64,000 bases of DNA from Porphyra umbilicalis (Eukaryota > Rhodophyta > Bangiophyceae > Bangiales > Bangiaceae): assembly GCA_002049455.2 (NCBI GenBank), contig KV918799.1:229140-293139 (forward strand), given 5' to 3'. Each line of letters opens with the position of its first letter. The stretch's first letter is position 1. Below are positions 21,605 through 34,489 of the stretch, piece by piece. The position numbers and the translations under genes were made by a program. The notes under the pieces are model-generated. The model saw only the letters and a program-made list of their open reading frames with translations. It did not search any database and was not told where the DNA came from.

Positions 21605-24600
21605 GAGCATTCCCACCTATGTCAAGCCAACGGTCTGAAACGGTGAAACGAAACCGCTACGTGTGGCCCTGCGAGTGGTCAGTTGCCAACGGGCCAACGC
21701 GTTGCCAACGGGCAACGTATTGGGTGAAACAGAGTGGGCTACCTTTCGATGATCTGAGCGCCGTTGGCCTCGACGTTCTTGGCCGCACTGCGTGGTTTCC
21801 AACGGAGGACACGTATCAGCGTCGTCGCCAGTATCGAAATGAAGAGGCGTCCGTCGAATACGTGCCGAAAATGGCACGGAAAGCGTGTGAACGGAGCCCA
21901 AACCGCCCAAATCAAGGCAATCTAGCGAGACACGTGGAGGCCTTTCGGTACCAATCTGGATCGAATCCGCTCGAGTGCGTGACGTGTGTTGCGGTCGCAC
22001 CGCCTCTGGCTGTGGAAGGTTTTGGAGCCTGAATCATGGCGGTCGAACCATCGCCAGCGGCCACAGTGGCCTGACAAACCGCGCGAACGGGTGGCCCGAG
22101 AGCCGCGCGCGTGGCACAAGGGCTGCGCCCCTGTGCACCTCTGCTACGTGCCTGACCCCATCTGCTGAGTCAGACCGATTGCACCGCGCATTCACTCCTC
22201 CTGTGACGCCTTGGGTGCCTCCAGAGGGCCGATGACGGGCCAGAATAGAGAAATGCATCGCGCTGGCGGACTCATCGGCACTTGTGTGTGTCCATCTGAG
22301 CGTCCGTGGTGTGTCCCCCGGGACGTGGGGACAAGTGCCAGGGCTTTCGGGGCGGTGTCCTTGACAGCCTCGTGAACAATATCTCAGTGCGACCGTCCAC
22401 TCACTCGCGAGTGCGTCATGGCTGACGGCGGGCCCCCAGTTGTTCGGCGCCGAGATCGCGAGGTACGGTGCATGCCTGTTCAGATATCCTACCGCCAGCC
22501 TCCCTCTGGGTCCCGGGTCTCGTAGGGCATCGGGCCTGTCAACGGACGGCTCGTGTGAGCCTCTCGGGACATCCGATCAGGCAGTCCACGAACGCCGATT
22601 GTGGGGTCCGGCACACTCCTGTGGCCCGGTCGCACGGTTCTAAGTGCGCCTGGGAGGGCCATGGGGGGCGGTGCCGCAGTCGTCGTTGGCAGGTAGCATG
22701 GGGGCAACCAACAATGTCAGTCGACTGAGGTCCTGTGCGTTCGGCTGTTCGCTTGTGGGGACCGCACGGGTGGAGGTGTAAGTTGAACGTGCCCGCTCTC
22801 TGCGGCCCATTCCGCAACGGCGAGGCATCCGCCCTTTTTCACCGTCGACGGATGGTGTGTCCACTGCTGTCGCTGTGCCGTACGTCTCGCGACACGGCAA
22901 GCCGCCATGCCCGACTCCTTCCCTTCAAAGTCGGCCGATGGCGACGCCGCGCCGTTTCCCCCACTCTCCCCTCTACGTCCTGGCTTTCGCTACCAGCGGG
23001 TGCGCAACCCGTTGCACGAGTCTTCTCTCCCCCCTTGGCTCGAGCCTGCTGCGGCCCGTGGCACGGGCGGGGCGGCGCCTCCCGAGGTGCGAGGGGCACT
23101 TCGGCTGCCTTCTGCGACAGCAGGCGCCGACACTGCAGCGGCGACGTCCCAGACGGGCGGGACGACCACGGCTGCCGGCGGTTGCGCGTCGCTGCCTGCG
23201 TCGGCGGCGACCACCGGTGTGGATGCGGTAGCGCCGGCCAATTCTGGCGCCGCTCTGGGTGCCGGCGACGCTATTGGGGTCGACGAGGCGGCTCCAACCC
23301 CTTCGAAGAAGGCGCGGACTGATCGGCGCCCGCACCTGGCGGGCCTGCGGCGTGCCAGCAACCTCGGTGTCGAGGAGTTCGTCTGGCGCTTGCACTCGTG
23401 TCGTGTGAAAGACGCGCTCGCTTCTGGAAAGACTTCTCCGCCTAACCCTTCTCTATTGGCTGACCGCTGTGTGCCGCACAAGCCTCGAGAAGCCGCTGCT
23501 TTTGGCGCCCGTGGTGCTACCTCGGGCGAGCGCTCCGCCGGTGGAGCGGGCTCCGTGGCGCCGACATTGGTGGCCGCCGCGCCGGTTGGCCGCGGAAGCG
23601 CAAGTGGTTCAGAGGCTGGCGCTGGCGCTGGCGGGGCGCCCGGCAAGAGCGCACCGGTCGGCCGCGGTCCACCAAGCGACATAGAGTAGGACAAGACGGG
23701 ACGTACCCGGGCTCGTGAGAAGCAAGCAGCCGGCGCCCGACGGGGAGCGATGCCGCGACCATCAATGTCAAACCTTGGTGGGGCTGGCGGCGGTGACGAG
23801 AGCGAGTGGAACCAGTCTTCGGGCGGGAGCGTCGCATCATCCAGCACCGGCGGTGCGCCGACGCCGCAGCACCTAGGGCGCCGCGCGAGCGGCGGTCCTC
23901 ACCGCGGGGGTGGCGCAGGCGCGAAGCAGAAGGGCCCATGCAACGGCAAGGGAAAGGTGTGGACGGTCGACGAGCACGAAGCTCTCTGTAAGGCGTTCAA
24001 GTTGGTGGCGCAGCGGTCGGACATGGGCGCGGACTGGTCGAAGGACGGTCTCTGGGACACCATTAAGGAGGACTTTGTGCAGCGCATCCCCAAGAGCCTG
24101 AAGCCCAGTGACCTGAAAGGCCGATGGAGCGAGCGCACGGCGGGCTCCATGCAGACGCAGTTTGAGCGCAAGATCGCGCCCGACGTGCAGCGCTTCGCAC
24201 ATTTCCTCAAGGTGGTGTCCGACAAGACGCAGCTGACGGGGGGGCTGACGGAGAAGGACCTCGTGCGCGCCGCCGCGGGCCTCTTCTCTGGCGTGTCGGC
24301 GTACCAAGCCGTGCGGCAGGACGCGTGCTCGGACGACAAGCGCGAGCTGCAGAGAAAGGCGCAGGCGGAGCGGACCGGTCACGTAGTGACGTGCGCGTGC
24401 ATTCTAATGTGGCGCGTGCTGAGAGAGATGGACAAGTTCAGCGGGGCGGCGGCCGACGCCAACGCCGTCGCCGACCGCTTTCACGGCATTGGTGGTCAGC
24501 GAGACGTTGACGGCGGCGATGATGGCAACGGCGGCGGCGACAAGCCCTCACGCGGGAAGCGTCACGCGCTCCAGCCGCGACCGGACATGGGCGTCAAGGC

Positions 24601-25892
24601 GGCCAAGCGCATGCGCAACAACAAAGAGGACATGCAAGAGAGCGCGGGCGTCCTCGGTGTGGAGCTCGTGCGCTCGAGAAAGACAATGGAGGCGATGGTT
24701 TTGGAGGCTGCCAAGCGGACGCAGCTCGAGTCCAAGCGCGCGGCGGCCGCGTTCTTCAACATGGCCGAGAACAAGGGCACAGACGAGGCCAAGAGGTTCT
24801 TTGAGGCCATGCGGAAGGACATGTTCAACATCGGCATGGCGGCCATCAATACCACGGCGCCGGCGGCCGTGGCCAGCGGTGCGGTTGCGGTCCGGGGCGC
24901 GTCGCCTTCGACCAAGTCGGCCACTGCGGCGGGCGCGAGCGCAGCTGCGGCCGCGTCGGCCGCGGCGGCCGCGGGGGGCGGCAAGGAGCCGCTCGTCGCA
25001 CCCAGCAACGACAGCGACGCGACCACCAATGTGGCCGAGGCGTCGGGACTGGACAAGGGAGGCTCTGCAGAGCACGTGCGCCTGGCGCGCGGCCGCCACG
25101 CGATGGCGGCCAAGTCCAAGGTGGGGCGGGCGCGCATCGACAAGAACCAGGCAGCAATTGACCTCACTGGGCCGGACGTGGGGGGCGGGAGCAGCGTCAC
25201 GGCGCCTACCGCGCGTGGCGACATGCGCAGTCGCGGCGCAGGACGTACGGTCCGGACGACGGGCGCTGTGTCTGCGCGAACCGGCAGTGCTGTGAACAAG
25301 GAGGTCACTGATGATGAAGAGGACGAGTGAGGAACTTTGGGATGCGGAGGGTTTGACCGCTGGAGTGATTGTGAGACGCATACCGCAGGACGTTGCTGTG
25401 TGCCAGTGGCTCTAGTGCGGCGGACGTGCATGGGTGACGGATGGGAGACATTGCAGGTCACCCACTTTGTCCTTGTTTGGTGTGGTCGCGTGCATTCGCA
25501 TGCCTGTGTTGGAGCTAGCGCGTCGCAAGCTGCGCTCCTTTTGTTAGCTTTGTTGAGTGTTTTCTTGCGTTATGCGCCATCAGTTGCGACGCACTGCTGT
25601 TCATCATGGCCGGGCGCGTTCCGCACGTGAGTCAAGCACCGGTGAAGTCTGTCTTGGTAACGCCCTATGAGATGGAAAGCGCATCAGTTGCGCATTGCAG
25701 GTGCAAAACACCTTGCCTGTCATACGCGATGCAAGGGCGCAGGCCGCCAGCATTCGCATGAGCCGCTAGTCATGACTCCGACATGGGGACTTCGATTGGT
25801 ACACAGAACATGCCATGCGGCTTTGACGAAAGAACAAGTCATTGACAAACAAACACACATACACATGCACACACACCCCCAGGCACATACGT
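21605..25892 (+). mobile_element. PIF/Harbinger copy B, left part
   Basis: Begins with the family terminus in the integrase region of gypsy copy 2, after the target trinucleotide TGA (21602-21604). It contains the left region, a Myb pseudogene and the spacer, and stops at 25892, at the point equivalent to 17053 in copy A. Copy D starts at the point equivalent to 17099, so B and D are probably one element split by the 25893-34625 insertion. Copy D's right flank is TAA rather than TGA, so this pairing is likely but not proved. Confidence 0.85.
22907..25330 (+). pseudogene. Harbinger Myb/SANT-like gene, copy B (one nonsense change)
   Basis: Collinear with the copy A Myb gene in the same frame from MPDSFPSKSADGD to the same acidic end TDDEEDE. 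One in-frame TAG at about 23687-23689, where copy A has TCG, interrupts it after 260 residues. The DNA-binding domain, after the stop, is otherwise preserved (VWTVDEHEALCKAFKL). Being broken by a single change suggests recent loss. Confidence 0.88.
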
Positions 25893-26303
25893 CTTGGAAC
25901 GTCATGCTCCACGCCGCTGTAAGAGCATTCCCACCAATGTCGGGCCAACGGTCTGAAACGGTGAAATGAAACCGCTACGTGTGGCCCTGCGAGTGGTCAG
26001 TTGCCAACGGGCCAACGCGTTGCCAACAGGCAATGTAATGGGTGAAACAGAGTGGGCTACCTTTCAAAGATCTGAGCGCCGTTGGCCTCGACGTTGTTGG
26101 CCGCACTGCGTGGTTACCAACGGAGGACACGTATCAGCGTCGTGGCCAGTATCGAAATGAAGAGACGTCCGTCGAATACGTGCTGAAGATGTCACGGAAA
26201 GCGTGTGAACGGAGCCCAAACCGCCCAAATCAAGGCAATCTAGCGAGACACGTGGAGGCCATTCGGTACCAATATGGATTGAATCCGCACGAGTGCGTGA
26301 CGT

Positions 26304-27529
26304 GTGTTGCGGTCGCACCCCGTCAGGTTGTGCAAGGACTTCGAGGCTGAGTCATGCCGGTCAAACGGTCACGTGCAGCTATCGTGGCCTGCCCATTTGC
26401 GCAAAGGAGTGGCCCAAGAGCTGTCTACGTGCCCCCCTCTACTGTGTGCATCCCACCCTTTGCTGACTGGGGCGGTTTCAAAGGAGCTGGCACGCCCACT
26501 TTCAGGGCCGTGCTGCCCCACAAAGGCCAAGGCTCGGCCAGAAAGGGTCAATAGACGGCAGCGACCCACAGCCAGGGACTTTTGAGTGCGTGTTTGTGCA
26601 CTTGTGTGGCTGCCCCCTACTGTTGTGGGCACTGCAGGCAGTTGTAATCGTGGAAGCGTTGACAGCTCAGGAAGCAGGCGGACTGCACAGCCGTGCACTG
26701 GCTCGCCAACGCATGAACGTTGACACCGGCATTCACAGTCCCCCCTCCAGCCCAACCTCGGCCGCACTTCCAACAACGCCACTAGCCCACACCCAGCCCC
26801 CCACCCCCGACCCACCCCGAACCCTTTTAACCCTGCCCCCACGTCCACCCGAGCACCCTCACCAAGCTGCAGCAGCAACACGCGCTAGCCAGCCAGCGAT
26901 GCGCGCACCCTGCCTGCGCCGCCCGCTGACCCGGCCCGCGCGACACTCCCCCCAGGTTTCTCACCCTCGCAGAAGCAACGCAGAAGCGACCTGGAGGCCG
27001 GGGTACCGCCCACAGCTCCAGACAGGGGGCGGCGGACCCCTGCGCACGGTGGACAGCACCGGGCGGTGGCCACCTCCAGCGGGCGCGACCACAGAGGCAC
27101 GCGGGCGTGATTGCTCTTGGCGACATTACCACTTCAGCTCTCGGCGGCCACCAGCACGCGCCCCTCGGTCGCTGCCGGCCTTGTGTCCTCTGTGGTAGAA
27201 CTCTCGCTGTAGCGCACTTGCTGTGTGGGGAATTGCTGTTGCATGAAAATTTGCAGACCTTGATAGCAAAACGCCCAGAGCAGAACATTGTTTGAGTGGT
27301 CCTCTGCTGGATTCCGGCCATGTCATTGGCCAAGGCAGCTGTTCTGGCGCAATTATTATTGTTTGTATCGGAAAATTTTCTCAAGCGAGCAACTCCACCG
27401 CACAGGCTCGAGCTGTGTGGTGGGATTTTCAAAAATACAATAATTGCGGGGAGGCTGCCACCGTACGTTGACTCCGAAGAAGCTACCGCGGCAGCCACCT
27501 CACAAAGTCAGAGACTGGATGGGGATGCC
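26304..27529. other. interior of Harbinger copy C, no gene
   Basis: Shared in part with copy F (for example the GAGTGCGTGTTTGTGC-type stretch near 26583 and a similar one near 44096), so it belongs to the non-autonomous lineage rather than being random filler. Open frames are short and show no known domain. 27200-27490 is AT-richer than its surroundings. Confidence 0.6.
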
Positions 27530-29170
27530 GTGGGGAGGGCGGGGCCGGCCGCGGACGGCGGCGCTGGCGGCGCGTTTGGTGGGACAGGTCGGTGGGGATA
27601 GTGGGTGCGGCGGGCCACGGCAGCGGGGGGCGCAGCGCGGGCACCCTCTGCGGCAACGGGGGCTGCGAGGGACGGTTGCGGGGGTGATAGGCCTGCGGAG
27701 GACGGCGGCGGGAGCTGTGGGGCCGCGGGAAACAGACGACGGTGAGGGCGGCAGCGGGCGCCGCGGCCGACGGCGGCTGGGGTGGAGAGGGCCCCTGCGG
27801 CGAGGGCGGCGGCCTAACCTGGCGGGCGTGCCGTTGGCGGCGGGCGGGGTGGCGGAGGACGGCGGCGGGGTGGGCGGCGACAGCGGGGGCGAAGGTCGGA
27901 GCCGGCGGCGGGGAGGGCGAGCGGCGACGGTCGGGACGGAGGCGTCGGCGGTCGGCGGCGGCGGGGGCGGCGGCGGGCGCGGCGATGGCAAGGGCAGCCG
28001 TCGCCGACCGCGGGAACTGCGGCGGTGGCGCGGCAGGCGGTCGGCCGAAGCGGCGGTCGGCGGGGGCGGCGGCGGCGGTGGTCGGCGGCGGCAGGGGATG
28101 CAGCGACGGCGGGGGCAGCGGTGGGGGCGGCAGATGGGGCGGCAGTGGGGGGGCCAGCTGAAGACGCCGGCGCCGGTCGCGGCGGCGCCGGCGGTCGACA
28201 ACGGCGGGGGAGGGGACGGCGGCGGCGGGAGGGGCGGCGGCAGCAGGCGGAATGGGCAAGGGAGGCGGCGGCGGCCGACGATGGCGGCGGCATCGGGTTT
28301 AGCGGGGGCGGCGGCCGCAGATACCCGCGGTGGCGGCCGACGGTGGCGGGGGCGGCGAGGGAGGGGCGGGCGGTGGCTGGCGGCGGCGGCGGTGAGGGCG
28401 GCGGCGGTGGCGGCTGCGGACGACGGCGGCGAGGGGGGGCGGCGACAGCGGGGGTAGCGGTCGGACGCGATTGCGCTGGGGGCGGGGACGGCGGGGCCGG
28501 CTGTCGGAGGTGGCGGCGGGGGGGGCCAGCGGCGACGGTCAGGACGGGGGCGGCGGCGGTCGGCGGCGGTGGCGGGGGCGGCGACGGCGGGGGCGGCCGT
28601 CGTTAACGGCGGGGACCGGGGCGGCGGGCCAGCGGCAGACGGCGCCGGCGGCCGACAGTGGCGGGGGCAGGGACGACGTCGGCGGGAGGAGCGGCGACAG
28701 TAGGCGGCATGGGCAGAGGAGGCGGGGGCGGCCGATAACGGCGACGGCAGCAGGGTCACCTGAGGCGGCGGCGGCGGACACCGGCAGTGGCGGCCGAAGG
28801 CGGTGGGGACGGCGGGGGAGGGGTGGCCGGCGCCTGGCGGCGGCGGCGGTGAGGGCTGCGGTGGTGGCGGCCGCGGACGGCGACGCGGAAGCGGGGAGCG
28901 GAGGCCGACGTCGGCGGTGGAGAGGCGGGCGGCGGTCTCGGGGGCGGCGGGGGCGGCGGCGACCGGCAGCCGCGAGGGCGGTGGCAGCCGGGGGGGGCGC
29001 GGCCGACGGCGGTGGGGGTGGCCAGGACGGCCGGGGTTGCGGTGGGTGGGGTGGAGGCGGCGACCGTCGGCGTGCGGGGGTCGCTGGTGCTGCGCCGGCG
29101 GTGGTCAGGGCGGCCGTGGGCACTGTCGTGGGCCACCGCCACTGCCGTGCGGTGCGGGAGGGGGGGGGAG
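27530..29170. repeat. degenerate G-rich repeat of copy C
   Basis: GGCGGC-dominated sequence with weak periodicity and recurring GCGGCGGCGGCCGACG-type strings. It is less regular than the arrays in copies D, E and G. Long open frames on both strands are composition artefacts. Confidence 0.7.
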
Positions 29171-29595
29171 GGCACGCACCGGCGCTGGCCACGGCCGCCA
29201 CGCGGGCACGCGTGGCGGCATGAGCAGCCGCGTCGCTGCCTGAAGAGGGCCTGACGCGGGCCGGCTCGTCGCAGCCCCGCCTCGTGTGCCCCCTCATCAG
29301 CGCCGATCCTCTTGTTTTCTCAGTGTCAGTGTCAACGCGCCGCGTGTCTGAGGGGCCCGAAACACCGTTCGGCCACGCGCCACCGCAAAATTGATACGTG
29401 ACACGCTCTACCGATCGGAACCATTGGGCCGAGCTGACAGGCAGCCGCCCAGTTCCGAGAGGTACCATATTTCATTTGTGGGTAGCTGTCGAAACAAAAC
29501 TATGTTAAATCGGACAATCTGAGGCCAATATGAAGTGCCACTTGTCACTCATTTAACCCCGTGAAACCGCGATGGACCATTCAGAGCACAGAACC

Positions 29596-29664
29596 CGTTG
29601 GCCCCAGGGCCAACGAGTTGCCAACGGAGCGTCCGTTGGCAACTCGTTGGCCCTGGGGCCAACG
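29596..29664. repeat. right-end hairpin of copy C
   Basis: A perfect 33-bp inverted repeat with a 3-base loop, starting CGTTGGCCCCAGGGCCAACG. It is built from CCAACG/CGTTGG motifs and lies about 180 bp inside the right terminus. Equivalents occur at all five right ends in the window. Confidence 0.92.
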
Positions 29665-29883
29665 GCTCCGACGCTGAATCGGACGCAAGTACATTCGCGT
29701 TTTAACTCGCTTGACCTCCGTTGGCAACACCGCGTGCTCGTTCGACATTGTTAGCCGCCCCGAGAACTGGCCAACAGCGAATTTGAGACACGTTTCTGCA
29801 ACGTGTGCCCAATATGGCGTTGGCCCGACATTGGTGGGAATGCTTTAAGCCCTGCTGCTGTAAAGAGCAAAATTCAAGAATCC

Positions 29884-29980
29884 AGGTATTGACAGGGTTC
29901 GAACCCCCGACTCCCGGACGCGACCCGAAGGTCACGCGTAATGAGAGTGGGTGCCTACTTCCCACTAGGCTACCCATGCG
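29884..29980 (-). other. tRNA-like sequence (A and B boxes)
   Basis: On minus, GGGTAGCCTAGTGGGAAGTA matches a tRNA D-arm with A box (29961-29972), and GGGTTCGAACCC (29895-29906) matches the B box. They are about 67 bases apart, with a small hairpin GACCTTCGGGTC between. The acceptor and T stems do not pair well and no good anticodon stem is seen, so this is more likely a tRNA-derived SINE or pseudogene than a working tRNA. It lies upstream of the copia primer-binding site, possibly within its LTR. Confidence 0.45.
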
Positions 29981-30082
29981 ACTTCCTCGCGTTTTGGTGA
30001 CCGCTGGTGCATTCGACATTTGTACCCGTGCGATTTTGAGTGAACTTTTTGCGATTTCACATTTTTTGTTCTTGCGCTTCTG

Positions 30083-30150
30083 ATGCTTTGATTTGCGAGG
30101 GCTTTGCTTTGATCCCTGATGCTTTGATTTGGTGAGCGTTTTGATTGAGA
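30083..30150. repeat. short GCTTTGATTTG direct repeats
   Basis: GATGCTTTGATTTG occurs twice within about 45 bp, with a related GCTTTGCTTTGATCC between, in the non-coding region upstream of the copia primer-binding site. Confidence 0.55.
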
Positions 30151-30361
30151 GTGTGGGCGGGCGCGTGCGCGGGCGAGCTGCTTGGGCTGCGTGGTGGGCT
30201 TGAGTGCTCCGACTTGGACTACTTGAGGAGTGCCCTTGATGGGAAGAGGGGCGCTTTGGAGACACAACCAACAAAGCACGTTCGCACACATACAAACAAG
30301 CTCAAGCCACTCAACCACTTCACCGTGGTCCCCCATCCCCTATCCCCACTGCGTTTCAACA

Positions 30362-30375
30362 GGTTATGGGCCCAG
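30362..30375 (+). other. copia primer-binding site, initiator tRNA-Met anticodon type
   Basis: GGTTATGGGCCCAG follows directly after an LTR end TTTCAACA. It is the complement of the initiator tRNA-Met anticodon loop, as in Drosophila copia, and is identical to the site in the TRIM at 8461-8476. Confidence 0.85.
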
Positions 30376-33300
30376 AGCCGGGGCTGTGACAAGGGCAAGG
30401 TGCGCCAGACGGCGTGGCGGCGGTCGCGACAAGTGCGAAGAAGACGAGTGCAAGGAGGTTCAAAGACGTGACGGTCAAGGCGCAAGGTTCGGCAAGATCG
30501 GGACGCGCTACGACAAGCAGGCATCATGGACGGTGGCGCGGCCGGCATGGGCGGCATCAAGATTGACAAGTTGACGTAGACGAACTTCCACGAGTGGCAC
30601 CAGCGGATCATGATCATCCTGGCGCTGTGCGACCTGGACGACATTCTTGACGAAGACGGAAAGCCGACGGACGCGGAGGTCCGCGAGTTGGCGGTGTGGA
30701 AGCGTCGAGACACGAAGGCGAGCGCCATCATCGGGCTCACTCTTGGGTCTGAGCAGCTCGAGCACGTGTCGGGGTGCAAGACGACGGCGGAAATGTGGTC
30801 GACCCTGTGGTCGACCCTGCAAGGCGTCTTCCAGCGCAAGAGTTTGATGAACAAGATGAAGGCGCGACGCAAATTCTACACCGTCGCGATGAACGTCGGC
30901 GAGGGCATGTTGGGCTATATCAACCTCGTGCGCAACCTTGGCGAGAACCTCAAGGCCATGGGCGGCGAGGTGACGGAGATGGATGTCGCCATGAGCGTTC
31001 TCAACGGGCTGACGTCAAAGTATGAGAACCTGCTGGTGGCTCTAGACGCCAAGGGCGAGGACGAGCTCAGCCTCGACTCTCTCAAGAGCCGCTTGCTTCA
31101 GGAGGAGCGGCGTCAGGCGGACAAGTCACCGGCGATCAAGCGCATTGGTGACATGGCACTCGTCGGCGCCAACTATCGAGGTCAAAGCCGCCGTGGTGAC
31201 CTTTCCAAGATCGAGTGCTACTACTGCCACAAGTTTGGGCACATCGCTCATGATTGCCCAGAGCTCAAGGGCAAGAAGCAGAGACAGGACAAGGTGGCTG
31301 TGCTTGCGGCTGATGACGGTAGTGACAGCGACGACGTCATCTGTCTCGTTGGCAACGCGGATGACAACGATGTTATTTCCAAGTCGTGGCTTGTCGACTC
31401 TGCGGCGTCTGCACATATGTGCTGGATGCGTGCGTGCTTCGATGACTACAAGACGACCACGGGACGGAGCATCACGATGGGTGACAAGGGGTACGTGGCC
31501 ACGGCGGGCGTCGGAACCGTCGTCCTCAACGTCATCGTTCAAGGCAAGACGCGCAAGATCAAGTTGGAGAAGGTGCTCCATGCTCCCACAATGGGCTTCA
31601 ACCTCATGTCGGTCGGCATGATGGAGGAACGCGGTGCGGAAGTGTCGTTCAAGCGCGGTATGTCCATCATCAAGATGAACGAGAAGATTGCTGCGTGCGG
31701 CACGCGTAAGAACGGGCTCTACCACCTGGACATGGCCCCTATGTCGGATGTTGCTGCGGTAGCCTCTCTGCAGCTATGGCATGAGCGTCTTGGCCACGTG
31801 AACGTGGCCGGCGTCAAGAGGATGATCAAGAACAAGGACGTAGAAGGACTCAAGTGCACTTCCATGGTGGTCAAGGACATCTGCGAGCCGTGCGTGTACG
31901 ACAAGACGGCAATGACGCCTATGCCTAGCGCAGGAGGCGTTCGTGTGACCAGGCGATTCCAGCTCGTGCACTCGGACCTCGGTTGACCTATGTCAGAACC
32001 CTCTCGTGGCGGAGCGCTCTACCTCGGCACGTTCACCGACGACTTCTCCCGCTGGAAGGACGTGGTCTTCTTGCACAAGAAGAGCGATCTTCTCGCGGAG
32101 TACAAGAAGTGGCTGACCAAAGCACAGCTGCACACCGGCAACAAGATCAAGGTGCTCCGGTCCGACAACAGCGGCGAGTACGTGTCGTCCGCATTCAAGG
32201 CACTTTACGATGAGAACGGCACGACGCACCAGACGACGGTGCCCGACACGCCGCAGCAGAACGGGGTTGCTGAGCGACTCAACCGAGTTCTCGTGGAGAT
32301 GGCACGCACCATGATGCGACACAAGGACGTCGACCAGGATCTTTGGGCGGATGCCATCAAGACGGCGGTCTACATCAAGAACCGCGTCACCAGCCGTGCG
32401 CTTCCCGTAGGCAAGACACCTCATGAGCTATGGACCGGGAACAAGCCCGACGTAAGCCACATGCGGGTGTTTGGGTCAACATGCTGGGTGGTACTGCACA
32501 AGAGCCACGTCGGTGGCACGTTCGGAGACAAGGCGGCAAAGGGCATTTTCGTGGGCTATCCCGACGGCAGCAAGGCGTACAAGGTCATCCTCGACGACGG
32601 CAAGGTCGTCAAGGCGCGAAGCGTCGTTTTCTCCGAGAACAACTCAAGCAAGGTTGCAGATGTTCCAGAGGACTCACCCGTGGACGAAGTCGTAGAAGGC
32701 GAGACGGGCTTGGATGCCGGCAGCGACGACCAAGACGTCGACGCTGAAGACGACCAAGACGTCGACGCTGAAGATGACGGCGGAGACGACCAGCAAGATG
32801 ATGGCTCGGACAAATCGGCAGACAGCAATCAAGGTTCTGCCGGATCTCAAGACACGCTGCGTCGGAGCGGCAGATCGCGGCGGCCGCCGGTTGAGTACTG
32901 GCGTCCAGTGAGCCTCGTTGCTCACGAGGCTCCCATGACGTATGGGCAAGCAGTTCAAGGACAAGAGTCGACCAAGTGGCGGGCCGCAATGGACCAGGAG
33001 ATGGACTCTATCCGCAAGAACAAGACATGGCGTTTGACGGATCGCCCGGTCGGCCGACGCGTGCTCAAGGGCAAGTGGGTTTACAAGGTCAAGGACGAGC
33101 TGGACAAGGTCGGGAACAACATGACGCGGCACAAGGCGCGCCTGTGCTTTATGGGCAATCGGCAGATCAAGGTGCTTGACTTCAACGAGACGTTTGCGCC
33201 GGTGGCCAAGTTCACTACCATCCGATGCATCCTGGCGATGACGGCAGCGAACGGGTGGGAGCTGCATCAGATGGACGTCAAGGCGGCCTTCCTGAACGGC

Positions 33301-34489
33301 GACCTTGACGAGGAGGTCTACATGGAGCAGCTGGAGGGATACGTCGATCCCGCGTATCCGGACAAGGTGTGCCGTCTTCTCCAAGCGCTGTATGGGCTTA
33401 AACAAGCCCCCAAGATGTGGTACGCCAAGCTCGACGCCTTTCTCAAGTCGCAAGGGCTCGAAAACATCGACCCGGATGCCTGCCTCTACCTCCAGATGGA
33501 TGACGGTGAGATCATCATCGTCCTGGTGTACGTCGACAATCTTCTTCTGGTCGGGTCAAGCATGGAGGCGATTAACAAAATCAAGAAGGCGCTTCGCAAG
33601 CGCTTCGAGATGAAGAACCTGGGCGAGGCCAAGGTCATCCTCGGGCTAGAGATCAGCCGTGACAAGACGTTGGGCACCCTCAAGCTGTCGCAGGGCAAGC
33701 ACGCGGGACAAGTGCTCGAGAAGTTCGGTATGGCGGAGTGCAACCCGATCGCGACTCCGTTGGAGGTCGGGCTGCAGCTGGCTAAGTCGGAGAAGAGCGA
33801 CGAGTCTGTTCCTTATCGCGAGGCAGTCGGAAGCCTGATGTACCTGATGGTCGGGACGTGTCCTGATCTCGACTTTGCGGTCGGCAAGCTGAGCCGTTTC
33901 ATGTCGGGCTACGGGAAGGAGCACTGGGCGGCTGTGAAGCGCGTCCTCCGATATGTCAAGGGGTCTGTTGACAAGGGCCTGGTCTACAACAAGTCCGCGT
34001 CGGGATCCTCCAAGGTTGCAGCGATGCCAACTGGGCAGGTGACTACGAGACGCGGCGGTCTACGACGGGCTTCATGTTCCTCTTTGGCGGGGCGGCCGTC
34101 AGCTGGGCTTCGAAGTTGCAGAAGACGGTGGCGCTATATACCATGGAGGCGGAGTACATGGCTGTTTGCGAGGCCAGCAAGGAAGCTGTTTGGCTCGACA
34201 AGCTCATCCAACGCTCCAACGCGTCACCATCCTCGTGACGCAGTCGGACAACTTGGTTGGGCCGGTTAACATCAAGGTCGACAACAGCGGCTGCATCTAC
34301 TTCGCCAAGAATCCCGTCGAGCACAAGCGCACCAAGAACATCGACATTCGCTACCACTTTGTCCGGGATGCGATCACGACGGACAAGGTCATCCTCGAGC
34401 ACTGCCCAACGGACGCGATGGCGGCAGACCCGATGACGAAGGAGCTCGCCAAGATCAAGCACGACAAGCATGTCTAGACGATGGGGATG

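Larger units (their letters stand above)
25923..29845 (+). mobile_element. PIF/Harbinger copy C, non-autonomous
   Basis: 3923 bp with both termini (GAGCATTCCC at the left, GGGAATGCTT at the right) and an exact TAA duplication (25920-25922, 29846-29848). The left 370 bp match copies A and B. After about 26300 the interior differs and instead matches copy F. It carries neither the Myb nor the transposase gene, only unrelated sequence and a GC-rich array, so it must be moved in trans. Confidence 0.93.

Noticed and set aside
25893-30361. A complete copia 5' LTR
   Set aside because: The LTR end and primer site are clear, but no sequence matching the 3' LTR start at 34490 was found upstream. Only a weak resemblance exists at 25893-25920.
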